Shown here one piece after another: positions 24,993 to 33,060 of a DNA stretch of 50,298 bases (positions within the stretch are counted from its first letter, which is position 1; each line of letters starts with the position of its first letter). Both the position numbers and the translations under genes were made by a program. Below the pieces are notes generated by a model. It made no database searches. It was not told the DNA's origin and was given only the letters and a program-made list of their open reading frames with translations. Source of the stretch: an uncultured Verrucomicrobiota bacterium (GTDB lineage: Bacteria; Verrucomicrobiota; Verrucomicrobiia; Limisphaerales; UBA9464). The DNA is taken from positions 1-50,298 of the forward strand of contig CAITXU010000141.1 of the NCBI GenBank assembly GCA_903896505.1, given 5' to 3'.

Positions 24993-26417
24993 ATGGCCCG
25001 CACAGCACAATCCCAATGGGATTTTGGTGAATTGCCAACCCCCGCAGCTCCGGTTGTGGCTGCACGCAAAGTATGGTCGGTCGGAGAATTCACCCAATTG
25101 GTCAAGCGATCGATGGAACGGGATTTCTCGACCATCTGGGTGAGTGGCGAAATCTCCAATCTCCGCCCGCAGCCGTCCGGACACTCTTACTTCGTTCTCA
25201 AGGACTCCCAGGCCCAGTTGAGCTGCGTGCTTTTTCGAGGGCAGACGATACCCGACCGCCATCAACTTCGGGACGGAGTCCAAGTGACGCTCGGGGGGGA
25301 TATCACGGTCTACGAATCGCGTGGGCAGTACCAATTGCGGGTGACCCACGTCGAATTACAAGGGGCCGGCGCGCTTCAGGCGGCCTTTGAGCGAATGAAG
25401 GCCAGGCTGGCCGCGGAGGGTCTCTTTGATCCCTCGCGAAAGCGGCCCATCCCTCGCTATCCCAAGCGACTCGGCATTGTCACGTCAGCTTCGGCTGCCG
25501 CTCTTCGGGACGTGCTCCATGTCTTGTCGCGGCGTGCAGGCGGCATCGACGTGGTACTGGCAGCCTGCCGGGTGCAGGGTAAAGGTGCGGAGGTCGAAAT
25601 TGCTGTGGCTCTGAACCGACTCAATGCCTGGTCTTCGACTCACGCTCCTTTGGATGTGATCCTGTTGACGCGGGGAGGCGGTTCCCTGGAGGACTTATGG
25701 TGTTTCAACGAAGAGGTCGTTGCCCGGGCGATTGTCCGCTCCCAGATTCCGGTCGTTTCGGCCGTGGGTCATGAGATTGACTTCACGATTGCGGATTTTG
25801 CCGCCGATTTGCGGGCCGCCACTCCCAGCGCGGCGGCGGAATTGCTGACAGAGGGGTACATGGCTGCCGCGGAATCCGTGGCACGCGCGGGGCGTCGACT
25901 GCAACAATTAACGAAGAACCAAATCCTGGTCCGCCAAAGTGGGCTATTGACGTCGCTGCGCCGATTGAATCGGGGTCACCCACAGCGGGCGGTGGAAGCC
26001 CGGGGCCAGGTCTTGGACGATTTGCGTGAACGCCTGAAGGTGTCGGCCTCCAAATCGCTGCAAGGTTGGCGGGCCTATCTGGAAGGGTGGGGGCGTCGGT
26101 CGATGGCAGTTCGACCGAGGGCCTTGCTGAATCGTGTCCGGGAAAGCTTGTCCTCGTTGGAGCGCCGTCAGGATGTCGCCGCGGATACCCTTCTGACCGC
26201 ACACCGATCCAACTTGCGTCGACTCAAAGACACCCTTCGACTGTTGTCTCCCGATCGGGTGATCGAGCGTGGCTACTCTCTCACGCAGGACCCGCTGACG
26301 GGCGAAGTGCTTCGACGTTCGGATCAAGTGCAGCCAGGGCGTCGGGTTCGAACGCGACTTGCCCACGGGAGCATTGAGTCGGTGGTGGTCCCGCCTCAGT
26401 CCGATTCCGCCACCTGA
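24993..26417 (+). CDS. xseA: exodeoxyribonuclease VII large subunit
   Basis: 474-aa catalytic subunit of the single-strand-specific exonuclease. The OB-fold DNA-binding domain covers about residues 25-130 (WVSGEISNLRPQPSGHSYFVLKD). The nuclease domain includes TSASAAALRDVLHVLSRR, TRGGGSLEDLWCFNEE, PVVSAVGHEIDFTIADF and ATPSAAAELL. A long coiled coil follows, ending in the C-terminal RGYSLTQDPLTGEVLR segment. The small subunit xseB, often adjacent, is not found downstream; the next gene is convergent and overlaps the last 22 bp. It lies 44 bp after the ymdB-type gene. Confidence 0.96.
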   Translation: MARTAQSQWDFGELPTPAAPVVAARKVWSVGEFTQLVKRSMERDFSTIWVSGEISNLRPQPSGHSYFVLKDSQAQLSCVLFRGQTIPDRHQLRDGVQVTLGGDITVYESRGQYQLRVTHVELQGAGALQAAFERMKARLAAEGLFDPSRKRPIPRYPKRLGIVTSASAAALRDVLHVLSRRAGGIDVVLAACRVQGKGAEVEIAVALNRLNAWSSTHAPLDVILLTRGGGSLEDLWCFNEEVVARAIVRSQIPVVSAVGHEIDFTIADFAADLRAATPSAAAELLTEGYMAAAESVARAGRRLQQLTKNQILVRQSGLLTSLRRLNRGHPQRAVEARGQVLDDLRERLKVSASKSLQGWRAYLEGWGRRSMAVRPRALLNRVRESLSSLERRQDVAADTLLTAHRSNLRRLKDTLRLLSPDRVIERGYSLTQDPLTGEVLRRSDQVQPGRRVRTRLAHGSIESVVVPPQSDSAT

Positions 26418-27112
26418 ATCGCGTCCCTCAGTCGTGTCAGTTCGCGACTTTGGCTCGATATCGTGCGTTGAAGTTCGGAAATCTCGCTCCGAGCCTCTTT
26501 CAATTGCGATTCCGAAGTGATCACCCGGTGAAGCCACGAGAAATAGGGGTTGTCGGCAGCGTTTGACGACAGGGCGTTCAGAAACTCGTCCCGGGTCAGG
26601 TCAGCTTCGGAAAGCAAGCTCGGCAAGTCTCGTCCCGTCGGCAACCCTGCGACCACCTGCCGCACCTTCCGAAGTTGGTTGCCCGCGCTGACAGCGACCG
26701 TGAAAACCTGGGTGTTTGTCAGGTGCTTTACCCCTGCCAGTGGATTTTCCACCGTAGGCGGCGTGATCATTGGTTCGAACCGAAGAAACAAGGACATCAA
26801 TCGGGTGCCTGAGGTCCTGATCTTGAACGTGCCCCGGCGCCGACTGCGGTCCAATCGGTTGTAGTTATGGAACTCCTCAAGGACTGTATTGACCTCCTGA
26901 ATTCGGGAAGCCCGGCCAACGGCTCGGATGGTCTCCAAATCCATCGCAAACAATCGGCGGTGAAAAAGGTAGAAGGGAAGGGTCAGAAACAACCGGAACG
27001 GTTGAAGCGTGGCTAGAAAAACCTTGCCCTCATATTCCTCCGGACGACAACGTCGGTAGGAGCAGTAGGCGTCGCGAAAGCAGGTGAACTTTTGGACGGG
27101 CGGTGTGGCCAT
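26396..27112 (-). CDS. unknown protein, paralogue A of a tandem pair
   Basis: 238-aa cytoplasmic protein with no recognised family. It aligns with its upstream neighbour over the whole length: FRDAYCSYRRC / YEGKVFLATL / FAMDLETIRAVGRA / EVNTVLEEFHNYNRLDRSRRRGTFKIRTSG. A hydrophobic central segment (FRLFLTLPFYLFHRRLF) may be membrane-associated. The C-terminus (about 195-238) is a predicted coiled coil. ATG 27112 was chosen because MATPPVQKFTCFRDAY aligns with the neighbour's start; the 27 residues available upstream do not. It is 52 bp after paralogue B and overlaps the xseA end by 22 bp. Confidence 0.75.
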   Translation of the reverse strand: MATPPVQKFTCFRDAYCSYRRCRPEEYEGKVFLATLQPFRLFLTLPFYLFHRRLFAMDLETIRAVGRASRIQEVNTVLEEFHNYNRLDRSRRRGTFKIRTSGTRLMSLFLRFEPMITPPTVENPLAGVKHLTNTQVFTVAVSAGNQLRKVRQVVAGLPTGRDLPSLLSEADLTRDEFLNALSSNAADNPYFSWLHRVITSESQLKEARSEISELQRTISSQSRELTRLRDAIQVAESD

Positions 27113-27164
27113 GATGTTCTTTGTGAAGGTGATGATATCAATCTGCGACCGTCGGAGTTCCAGC

Positions 27165-27863
27165 TTATTTCGAGAGCTGCAATCGCTCTTCAAGCTCCAA
27201 AACCCGCGCGGAAAGCTCCGCGGCGACCCGCGTTAATCGTTCATTCTCTCTGCGTAGAGTGGATAATTCGTCAAGTTGCCCCAGATATTCCGACAACCAA
27301 ATCAAATCAGGACGTCCCGGTGCTTGGGCGGAAACGAGGCCCCTTAAATCAGATTCCGTCCAGCCGCTTTCCTTCAATGCATTGGAAATTTCCCTGCCCT
27401 GAATGATGTCATCCCTGAATTTCCTGAGACGGCGGATAGTAAGTGAACCCGGCTCCCGGCTGTCAAGGGGGATGGCACGGATGGGTAGCTCCAATGCCGG
27501 CGCTGCCTGAAAACCGATGATACTCGGGAGCAATGGTTCGAGCCGCCTACCAAGAAGGCGTCCGCGAATGCAAATGTGAAGTGTGCCGCGACGGAACCCA
27601 CGCTCGACGCCCATCAGATTCTCGAATTCGTTAACGACGGACTCCAATTCTTCGCTACTCCGGGCCTGCCCGGCCGCTCGAATGGACTCCAGGTCTCTTT
27701 GGAACAGCGTTCGTTCGATGACCCAGAAAACCAGCGCAAACGGCTGGACATGAAGGGGAAAACAGCGCCACAACACCTTCCGTTCGAAGTCCTCGTTTCT
27801 GCACCGATGAACGGCGCAGTAGGCTTCCCGCAAATTTTTAAATTTGGTCAGGTCCTTCGCCAT
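27165..27863 (-). CDS. unknown protein, paralogue B of a tandem pair
   Basis: 232-aa protein starting MAKDLTKFKNLREAYCAVHRC, then FERKVLWRCFPLHVQPFALVFWVIERTLFQRDLESIRAAGQA, a helix-rich block that includes a hydrophobic stretch. A basic segment follows (RGFRRGTLHICIRGRLLGRRL), and the C-terminal 45 residues form a heptad coiled coil (ELSTLRRENERLTRVAAELSARVLELEERL). A shared AYC-x4-RC Cys motif is conserved between the two paralogues. No enzyme signature is seen. I have the impression that this family is common in Verrucomicrobia but cannot name it. Confidence 0.75.
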   Translation of the reverse strand: MAKDLTKFKNLREAYCAVHRCRNEDFERKVLWRCFPLHVQPFALVFWVIERTLFQRDLESIRAAGQARSSEELESVVNEFENLMGVERGFRRGTLHICIRGRLLGRRLEPLLPSIIGFQAAPALELPIRAIPLDSREPGSLTIRRLRKFRDDIIQGREISNALKESGWTESDLRGLVSAQAPGRPDLIWLSEYLGQLDELSTLRRENERLTRVAAELSARVLELEERLQLSK

Positions 27864-27913
27864 CGTCAGCTAGTATAGCAGCGAGCGGGCCAAATCAGCA
27901 AATGATTGGTTTG

Positions 27914-29200
27914 TCAGGAGTCGGTGGATATTGAGGGGCGCAACCGATGGAGCGTTTCACCCGACTTGGGTACCAGAAGAATTCCCTCGGCCTCACGGTT
28001 GGCGTAGTCGTTCAACTGGATTTCTTTCCAGTCGCGAAATCCCAGGTTGATCTCCCGACAGACCGTTTCTGGTATACCCGTCGCCAAGGTCACCCGCGCT
28101 CTCGGTTTTTCCTGTCCGTTGACATAGGTTCCAGTGCCGTAAACGTGGGTGCAGTGGGCCAACGTCCCCCACGGAATCTTTTGAAAGCGCTCCCAGTTTC
28201 CGAGAAAATAATCGCGACAGTGATAACCGACCTCCCGGATATAGCGTCCGTGCGTCAGGCTGATTTCGCGAATGTGGGGGGCATAGATGATGAGTTCCCC
28301 TCCCTCTGCCAACACCGGCTCGAGTTTGTACATCGCCTTGGCACCGGTCCACAGCTCATCATAGATGGGTGCGGCGCACGATACGATCGTGGAATAGGGC
28401 CTATCATGCCAGACGATGTGACGCTGGGCGGAATGATCCGCAGCGGCCTCCCACGCTGTTTCAGGGGTCCCGACATAGATTCCTGACGCACCCGAATGTT
28501 CGACCACGATGGCAAAGCAGGTCTTGGGTCGGTTGATCAATGCTCCCGCCCGGTCGATGACCCGCCGAACGGCTGTCCACTTTCGGCCGATGGTTTCCAT
28601 GTTGGTGACGATCGCGCCCAGCCAATGGAAAAAATCCAAAACCTCCCGACCACTGATCCCAGGGAAAAAATATTTGTTTCCGCCGCTGAATCCCGCCACT
28701 TCGTGGGGAAACACCGGTCCGATGATGATCAACTGATCGTAATCAAAAATCCGGCGGTTGACCTTCACGGGAACCTCCAGTTCAAAGTGGCCACTCGACA
28801 ATTCGCGGATGACCTCGGGTGATAGTGTCCCGATTTGCTCGAGGGCCAGGGGATTGTCCCATTCGTGATTGAAGAAATGGACGTTGGAATAGCGGGACCG
28901 CCGTTCTTCGCTGGTTATTTCCAGTCGTTGCGAAATGCCATCCTCGGTCATGGGCGGGTGAGTTCCCAAGGCCACCAGGACGTCGAGGGCTGCCGCTTCG
29001 TCACCGAGATGTTGGTGAAGGGCCTTGAAGACCATCCCGACAGGAGCGGTTCGGGTGTGGTCCGGGACAATCAGGAGAACCCGCTTTCCCCTGAATTCTG
29101 CCCGGGGCAGGGCGGAGGCCACTAGTTCTGCCGTTTGTTCCGGTGTCACCCGTTCGCCAGCAGGTGCCAAAACGGAGAGCGGGGCGGAAGGGAAGGACAT
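27914..29200 (-). CDS. LarA-family nickel-dependent hydroxyacid racemase/epimerase homologue
   Basis: 428-aa protein of the LarA (DUF2088) superfamily, whose members use a nickel-pincer nucleotide to racemise or epimerise alpha-hydroxyacids. Seen: VPDHTRTAP, the catalytic GTHPPM segment, HEVAGFSGGNKYFFPGISG with the cofactor-attaching Lys in SGGNK, and His residues near NHEWDNP. LarA proper acts on lactate, but the superfamily includes sugar-acid epimerases. LarB, LarC and LarE cofactor genes are not in the window. The SDR stop lies 5 bp upstream of its ATG, so the pair is almost certainly one operon. Confidence 0.88.
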   Translation of the reverse strand: MSFPSAPLSVLAPAGERVTPEQTAELVASALPRAEFRGKRVLLIVPDHTRTAPVGMVFKALHQHLGDEAAALDVLVALGTHPPMTEDGISQRLEITSEERRSRYSNVHFFNHEWDNPLALEQIGTLSPEVIRELSSGHFELEVPVKVNRRIFDYDQLIIIGPVFPHEVAGFSGGNKYFFPGISGREVLDFFHWLGAIVTNMETIGRKWTAVRRVIDRAGALINRPKTCFAIVVEHSGASGIYVGTPETAWEAAADHSAQRHIVWHDRPYSTIVSCAAPIYDELWTGAKAMYKLEPVLAEGGELIIYAPHIREISLTHGRYIREVGYHCRDYFLGNWERFQKIPWGTLAHCTHVYGTGTYVNGQEKPRARVTLATGIPETVCREINLGFRDWKEIQLNDYANREAEGILLVPKSGETLHRLRPSISTDS

Positions 29201-29205
29201 GAGAT

Positions 29206-30018
29206 TTAGATGGTTTGGGAGAGAAATCCGCCGTCAACGCGGATATCGGTGCCGGTAACGAAAGAACTGGCCTGCTCGCTTGCCAGGAAGACAACGGCGC
29301 CCACCAATTCCCGGGCTTCACCAAATCGACCCATGGGCGTATGGGAGAGGATGGAGCGCGCACGGGGGGTGGGGCTTCCGTCTTCCTGAAACAAAAGTTT
29401 CCTATTTTGTTCGGCCGGAAAGAATCCGGGTGTGATGGAATTCACCCGTACTTTTTGCGAAGCCCATTCCCGGGCAAGAAACTGGGTCAGGTTGACCACA
29501 GCCGCCTTGGATGCCGAGTAACTGACGACCCGGGAGAGGGGCAGATGGGCCGCCACACTGGCGATGTTGATAATGCTGCCCCGTTGTTTCTCCAACATCG
29601 CCGGACCGAAAACCTGGCATGGAAGCAACACCCCACCGATGAGGTTGAGATCGAAGTTCTCCCTCCACGCGGTCAGGTCAATGGCAGCGAACGGTTGGCT
29701 GTCCGTGACGGTGACCCGGGGATCGTTGCCTCCGGCTGCGTTCAGGAGAACCGTTGGGGTCCCCCAGCGGTTGGTCACTGAGACTCGAACGGCCTCCAGT
29801 TCCTCTCGGACAAGGGCATTCGCCTTGAAGAAAGCCGCTGTTCCACCCTTTGCCTCGATCTCCTGCACGCGACGCAGTCCTCTTTCTGCATCCCGTCCAA
29901 CCACAGCAACCAAGGCACCTGCACCCGCCAGTCCATCGGCGAATGCTCCCCCCAGGACGCCGGTTCCTCCTACGACGACAGCAACCTCGCCTGCCAGATC
30001 AAATGCACTCCGATTCAC
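29206..30018 (-). CDS. SDR family oxidoreductase (D-mannonate oxidoreductase-like)
   Basis: About 270-aa short-chain dehydrogenase. NAD(P)-binding GGTGVLGGA is near residues 16-24; LNAAGG and the Ser/YSASK catalytic residues (INIASVAAHLPLSRVVSYSASKAAV) follow, then VNSITPGFF and the ending FVTGTDIRVDGGF. FDLAGEVAVVVGGTGVLGG is the style of SDR-type mannonate/fructuronate oxidoreductases. I placed the start at GTG 30018. An ATG at 30111 would overlap the divergent pabB start and adds residues unlike the family. No clear ribosome-binding site is seen at either start. It immediately precedes the LarA homologue (5-bp gap). Confidence 0.85.
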   Translation of the reverse strand: MNRSAFDLAGEVAVVVGGTGVLGGAFADGLAGAGALVAVVGRDAERGLRRVQEIEAKGGTAAFFKANALVREELEAVRVSVTNRWGTPTVLLNAAGGNDPRVTVTDSQPFAAIDLTAWRENFDLNLIGGVLLPCQVFGPAMLEKQRGSIINIASVAAHLPLSRVVSYSASKAAVVNLTQFLAREWASQKVRVNSITPGFFPAEQNRKLLFQEDGSPTPRARSILSHTPMGRFGEARELVGAVVFLASEQASSFVTGTDIRVDGGFLSQTI

Positions 30019-30109
30019 GAAGCGAAGGTTACGGAGGATGCACCCATTGACGCAATCCTCCCTTGCTCCACTGTTCGAAGGATGTTTCAGGTTGTTCAAG
30101 GGTGCTCCC

Positions 30110-31588
30110 ATGTCTTGCCTTGTTGAAGCATCCGCCGTTTTTCCGACCCCCGAGGCATTGGCTGAAACAGTCCGTTCGGCGGGAGGCCTGGTGCTCCTTC
30201 GCACTCAGATGTTCGGGGGGGCAGAGCATCGGTACTCACTGGTGACGGCCCGCCCTTTGGTGGTCTACCGTGCCTGGGGAGCGAACGGCGAACTGGTTTT
30301 TCCCGACGGACGAATCGAGCCGCGGTTTGGCGACCCTTGGAGGGTCCTATCCGAATTGCTCGGCGGGTTTGAGGTTCTCGATGCGGTGGATTTTCCTTTC
30401 CCGCTCGGAGGCTGCTTCGGTTATTGGGGATACGATCTCAAACAGTTTCTTGAACCGCGCCTGCCCCGGCGTGCGGTTCACGAAGACTCATCGCCGGATT
30501 GTCAGGTCGGTTTCCACGGAAGTTTGGTGGTGTTTGACCATGAACTGGGGCGCGCCTGGGTGGTCGCCACCGGACTCGCTTCAGATGGAACGCGTGATTT
30601 CCGACGGGCGGCGGACGATGCTGCCTGGTGGCATCGCCAACTGGACCGGGCCGAACATCTCCAGTCGGTGCCATCGACCGAATCGAACGCTGGTCCTGAC
30701 CTCCATTTAAAGGCCACCCTGACTCGAGATGGCTTTGTCCGATCGGTCCTGCGGGCACAGGCCTATATCCGCTCGGGAGATGTCTATCAGGTCAACCTGG
30801 CACAACGGTTGGAGCTTCCATGTCCGAAAGGAGGGTGGTGGCTGCATCACCGTTTGGCCCGACATTCCCCTGCTCCCTTTGCCGCCTACTTTGATCACGG
30901 CACCCATGAATTGGTTTCGGCATCTCCGGAATCGTTTCTGCGGATGAGTGGTTCCCACGTTGTGACCCGGCCCATCAAAGGCACTCGGCCACGGTCATCG
31001 GATCCCATAGCGGATGCCCGGCTCGGCTATGAACTTCAGACCAGCGCCAAGGAAATGGCGGAATTGGTCATGATCACCGACTTGCTCCGAAATGACCTCG
31101 GACGCATCTGTGAATACGGTTCCATCAGCGTCCCGGAATTGGCCAGGCTGGAACGGTTTGCCCACGTTCAGCACCTCGTCTCCACGGTGGAAGGCCGAAT
31201 GCGCACCGGCTTGACCCATTTGGATGCCTTGGCCGCCTGCTTTCCCGGAGGGAGTATCACTGGTGCCCCAAAAATCCGGGCGATGGAAATCATCGACGAG
31301 TTGGAGCCAGTCACCCGGGGGCCCTACTGCGGCTGTCATGGCTATTTGGGTTTCAACCGGGAAAGTCAGTTGAGTGTGACGATTCGAACAGCCGTCGTCG
31401 CTGAGGGGCGCGCCCTCTACTATGCGGGAGCTGGTATCGTGGCCGATTCAGACCCCGACGCCGAATACGAGGAAACAATGGTCAAGGCCAAGGGATGGGT
31501 CGATGCCATGAACGGGTATCCAATGGATTTCCCGGCATCTCCGTCGCCAAGTCCCCACCGGTCCGCCGCCGAGAGGTCGGCTTTCTGA
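30110..31588 (+). CDS. pabB: aminodeoxychorismate synthase component I (anthranilate synthase family)
   Basis: 492-aa chorismate-binding enzyme that makes 4-amino-4-deoxychorismate for folate. The N-terminal domain is VLLRTQMFGGAEHRYS-like; the catalytic half carries SGDVYQVNLAQR, SASPESFLR, PIKGTRPR (the Lys of PIKGT favours PabB over TrpE), DLLRNDLGR, FPGGSITGAPKIRAMEIIDELEP and the final YYAGAGIVADSDPDAEYEET. ATG 30110 begins where homology begins; the frame open to 29564 is antisense to the SDR gene. No pabA or pabC is adjacent, so the glutaminase subunit must lie elsewhere. Confidence 0.94.
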   Translation: MSCLVEASAVFPTPEALAETVRSAGGLVLLRTQMFGGAEHRYSLVTARPLVVYRAWGANGELVFPDGRIEPRFGDPWRVLSELLGGFEVLDAVDFPFPLGGCFGYWGYDLKQFLEPRLPRRAVHEDSSPDCQVGFHGSLVVFDHELGRAWVVATGLASDGTRDFRRAADDAAWWHRQLDRAEHLQSVPSTESNAGPDLHLKATLTRDGFVRSVLRAQAYIRSGDVYQVNLAQRLELPCPKGGWWLHHRLARHSPAPFAAYFDHGTHELVSASPESFLRMSGSHVVTRPIKGTRPRSSDPIADARLGYELQTSAKEMAELVMITDLLRNDLGRICEYGSISVPELARLERFAHVQHLVSTVEGRMRTGLTHLDALAACFPGGSITGAPKIRAMEIIDELEPVTRGPYCGCHGYLGFNRESQLSVTIRTAVVAEGRALYYAGAGIVADSDPDAEYEETMVKAKGWVDAMNGYPMDFPASPSPSPHRSAAERSAF

Positions 31589-31610
31589 CAGCTCTCCCCC
31601 TTCATTAACG

Positions 31611-31670
31611 GAGCCGCCCAGAGGCGGCTCAGTCATGGCCTGTTCCCGGAGTCATCCAGAACCCCGGGAA
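31611..31670. terminator. paired hairpins between convergent pabB and prepilin gene
   Basis: GAGCCGCC-CAGA-GGCGGCTC (31611-31630) is a perfect 8-bp stem. A second stem TTCCCGG/CCGGGAA (31643-31649 with 31664-31670) follows. No T-run is present, so this would be a terminator by structure only, possibly Rho-assisted. Confidence 0.5.
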
Positions 31671-31683
31671 TGAACAATACCGG

Positions 31684-32535
31684 CTAGTAGGTCCGGGCGT
31701 CTTTACGGTTGGTGCGTTCGGATATCCAACGGATGTCGGCATCCCCGTTCTTTGTGGTGGTTCCGCCGAACCCTTGGGTGGTCACTTTCAGAGGAACGCT
31801 GGAAACCCATTTATGAACTTCGGAATGTCCATCGGCGAAGGAAAAACCAGCCGCGTTGTTGTGATAGCTGGCAGGCAAATCGATCCAAGAGTTCGCGCGG
31901 GGAGAAAAGTAACCCGCATCGTTAATGCTGTCAGGGTGTTCGTCCAGGTAGACCCAAGTGCTTGATGGCCCCGGGGTAATCAGGTCTCCCGTGCGTTTGG
32001 CGTGGGCATAAATGCCCTCCCAAGGTCCTTCCTCAGCGTTTCCATCGCCAATGCCGATGCTACCCGAGACACTGCGGACCCGTTCAGTCCATCCGGCCCG
32101 CTTTTGAGCGGTGCTCACATAACGATCAGCGGGACACTTGAAGACATTCTTGGTGTTGGCAAAATAGGCCGCAAGTTTGGACCACTTCTTGTCGGTCAAA
32201 TAGAGAGTGTTGGTGTTGTGCGAGCTGGTCGTCCAATCCAGCCAACCCACCACCCAGGGTGCCCGGGGGTCGTTGGGCACCGGATTCTGAGCGTTGCCGC
32301 CATGAAAGGACGAAGGCATTCTCTCATTGTTGTCCCCCGTGTACAAATGCCATGCGAGCATCAACTGCTTGGTGTTGTTCATGCAAAGAATGCCTTGGGC
32401 TTTCGCCTTTGCTTTTCCCAAGGCGGGAAGCAGCATGCCGGCAAGAATGGCAATAATCGCGATGACAACGAGAAGTTCGATGAGCGTAAAACCGTTCGAT
32501 GGACGTTTACGCCCTTGGAGGGTGGTTGAGATCAT
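31684..32535 (-). CDS. prepilin-like protein with H-X9-DG C-terminus (1)
   Basis: 283-aa type II/IV pseudopilin-like protein. A short basic leader ends at the prepilin peptidase site in [34 protein letters not shown], with the +5 Glu present. The globular part has conserved Cys in KCPADRY and ends with [15 protein letters not shown], an exact H-X9-DG motif typical of expanded prepilin families in Verrucomicrobia and Planctomycetes. The N-terminus would be methylated and embedded in the inner membrane or in a pseudopilus. ATG 32535 chosen; a TTG three codons earlier is less likely. The HEAT lipoprotein ends 41 bp upstream. Confidence 0.9.
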   Translation of the reverse strand: MISTTLQGRKRPSNGFTLIELLVVIAIIAILAGMLLPALGKAKAKAQGILCMNNTKQLMLAWHLYTGDNNERMPSSFHGGNAQNPVPNDPRAPWVVGWLDWTTSSHNTNTLYLTDKKWSKLAAYFANTKNVFKCPADRYVSTAQKRAGWTERVRSVSGSIGIGDGNAEEGPWEGIYAHAKRTGDLITPGPSSTWVYLDEHPDSINDAGYFSPRANSWIDLPASYHNNAAGFSFADGHSEVHKWVSSVPLKVTTQGFGGTTTKNGDADIRWISERTNRKDARTY

Positions 32536-32576
32536 ATGGCCCAAATGTGTTATTGGATCAAAGAAGGTGGTTATTC

Positions 32577-33011
32577 CTATTTTGTAACGTTCTGAATTTT
32601 GATGCCGTCATTTGCCGACGGGTCGATGGAGTTGATGGCGTTGACGGCAGCCGTGACCGAATTGATATCGGTCTCGGTCAACATGGCTTTTAAACTTGGA
32701 AGGGCGACTTTGGCCGCCGGCCCGATTTGACCCAGAGCATAGGCAGCCAGTCGGCGAACGACGGCGTCTTCGTCCTTAAGCAATGGGACGATGTCATTCA
32801 CTGCCGCTGATGAATTCTTCCCTCCAGCTGCCAATTCCGACAAGGCTGACTGCTTGGCATCAGAGTTGCCCTTCAAGGCGGCGACTTGAGCGGCGACATC
32901 CACTTTCTTCATTGTGTCTCCACCCTCTCCACCGCAACCACCCGACAGAAACAAGGTGGCAATGATGAGCAACCCAGGCACTACTCGACTGAAATCATTA
33001 ACTCGGGGCAT
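32577..33011 (-). CDS. HEAT-repeat lipoprotein
   Basis: 144-aa probable lipoprotein. The signal ends in LFLSGGC, a lipobox with Ser rather than Leu at -3, so lipidation at about Cys26 is likely but not certain. The mature part has HEAT-like helical repeats ([42 protein letters not shown]). Such repeats mediate protein contacts. It sits between a prepilin-like gene and the CRTAC1 gene on the same strand (41 and 49 bp gaps). Confidence 0.82.
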   Translation of the reverse strand: MPRVNDFSRVVPGLLIIATLFLSGGCGGEGGDTMKKVDVAAQVAALKGNSDAKQSALSELAAGGKNSSAAVNDIVPLLKDEDAVVRRLAAYALGQIGPAAKVALPSLKAMLTETDINSVTAAVNAINSIDPSANDGIKIQNVTK

Positions 33012-33060
33012 TGCTAAAGGTTATCTCCGGGGTCTTTTCGGTCAATGGGAATGGCAGAGA

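Noticed and set aside
29564..30109. 182-codon extension of pabB
   Set aside because: Antisense to the SDR gene; PabB homology begins at ATG 30110.
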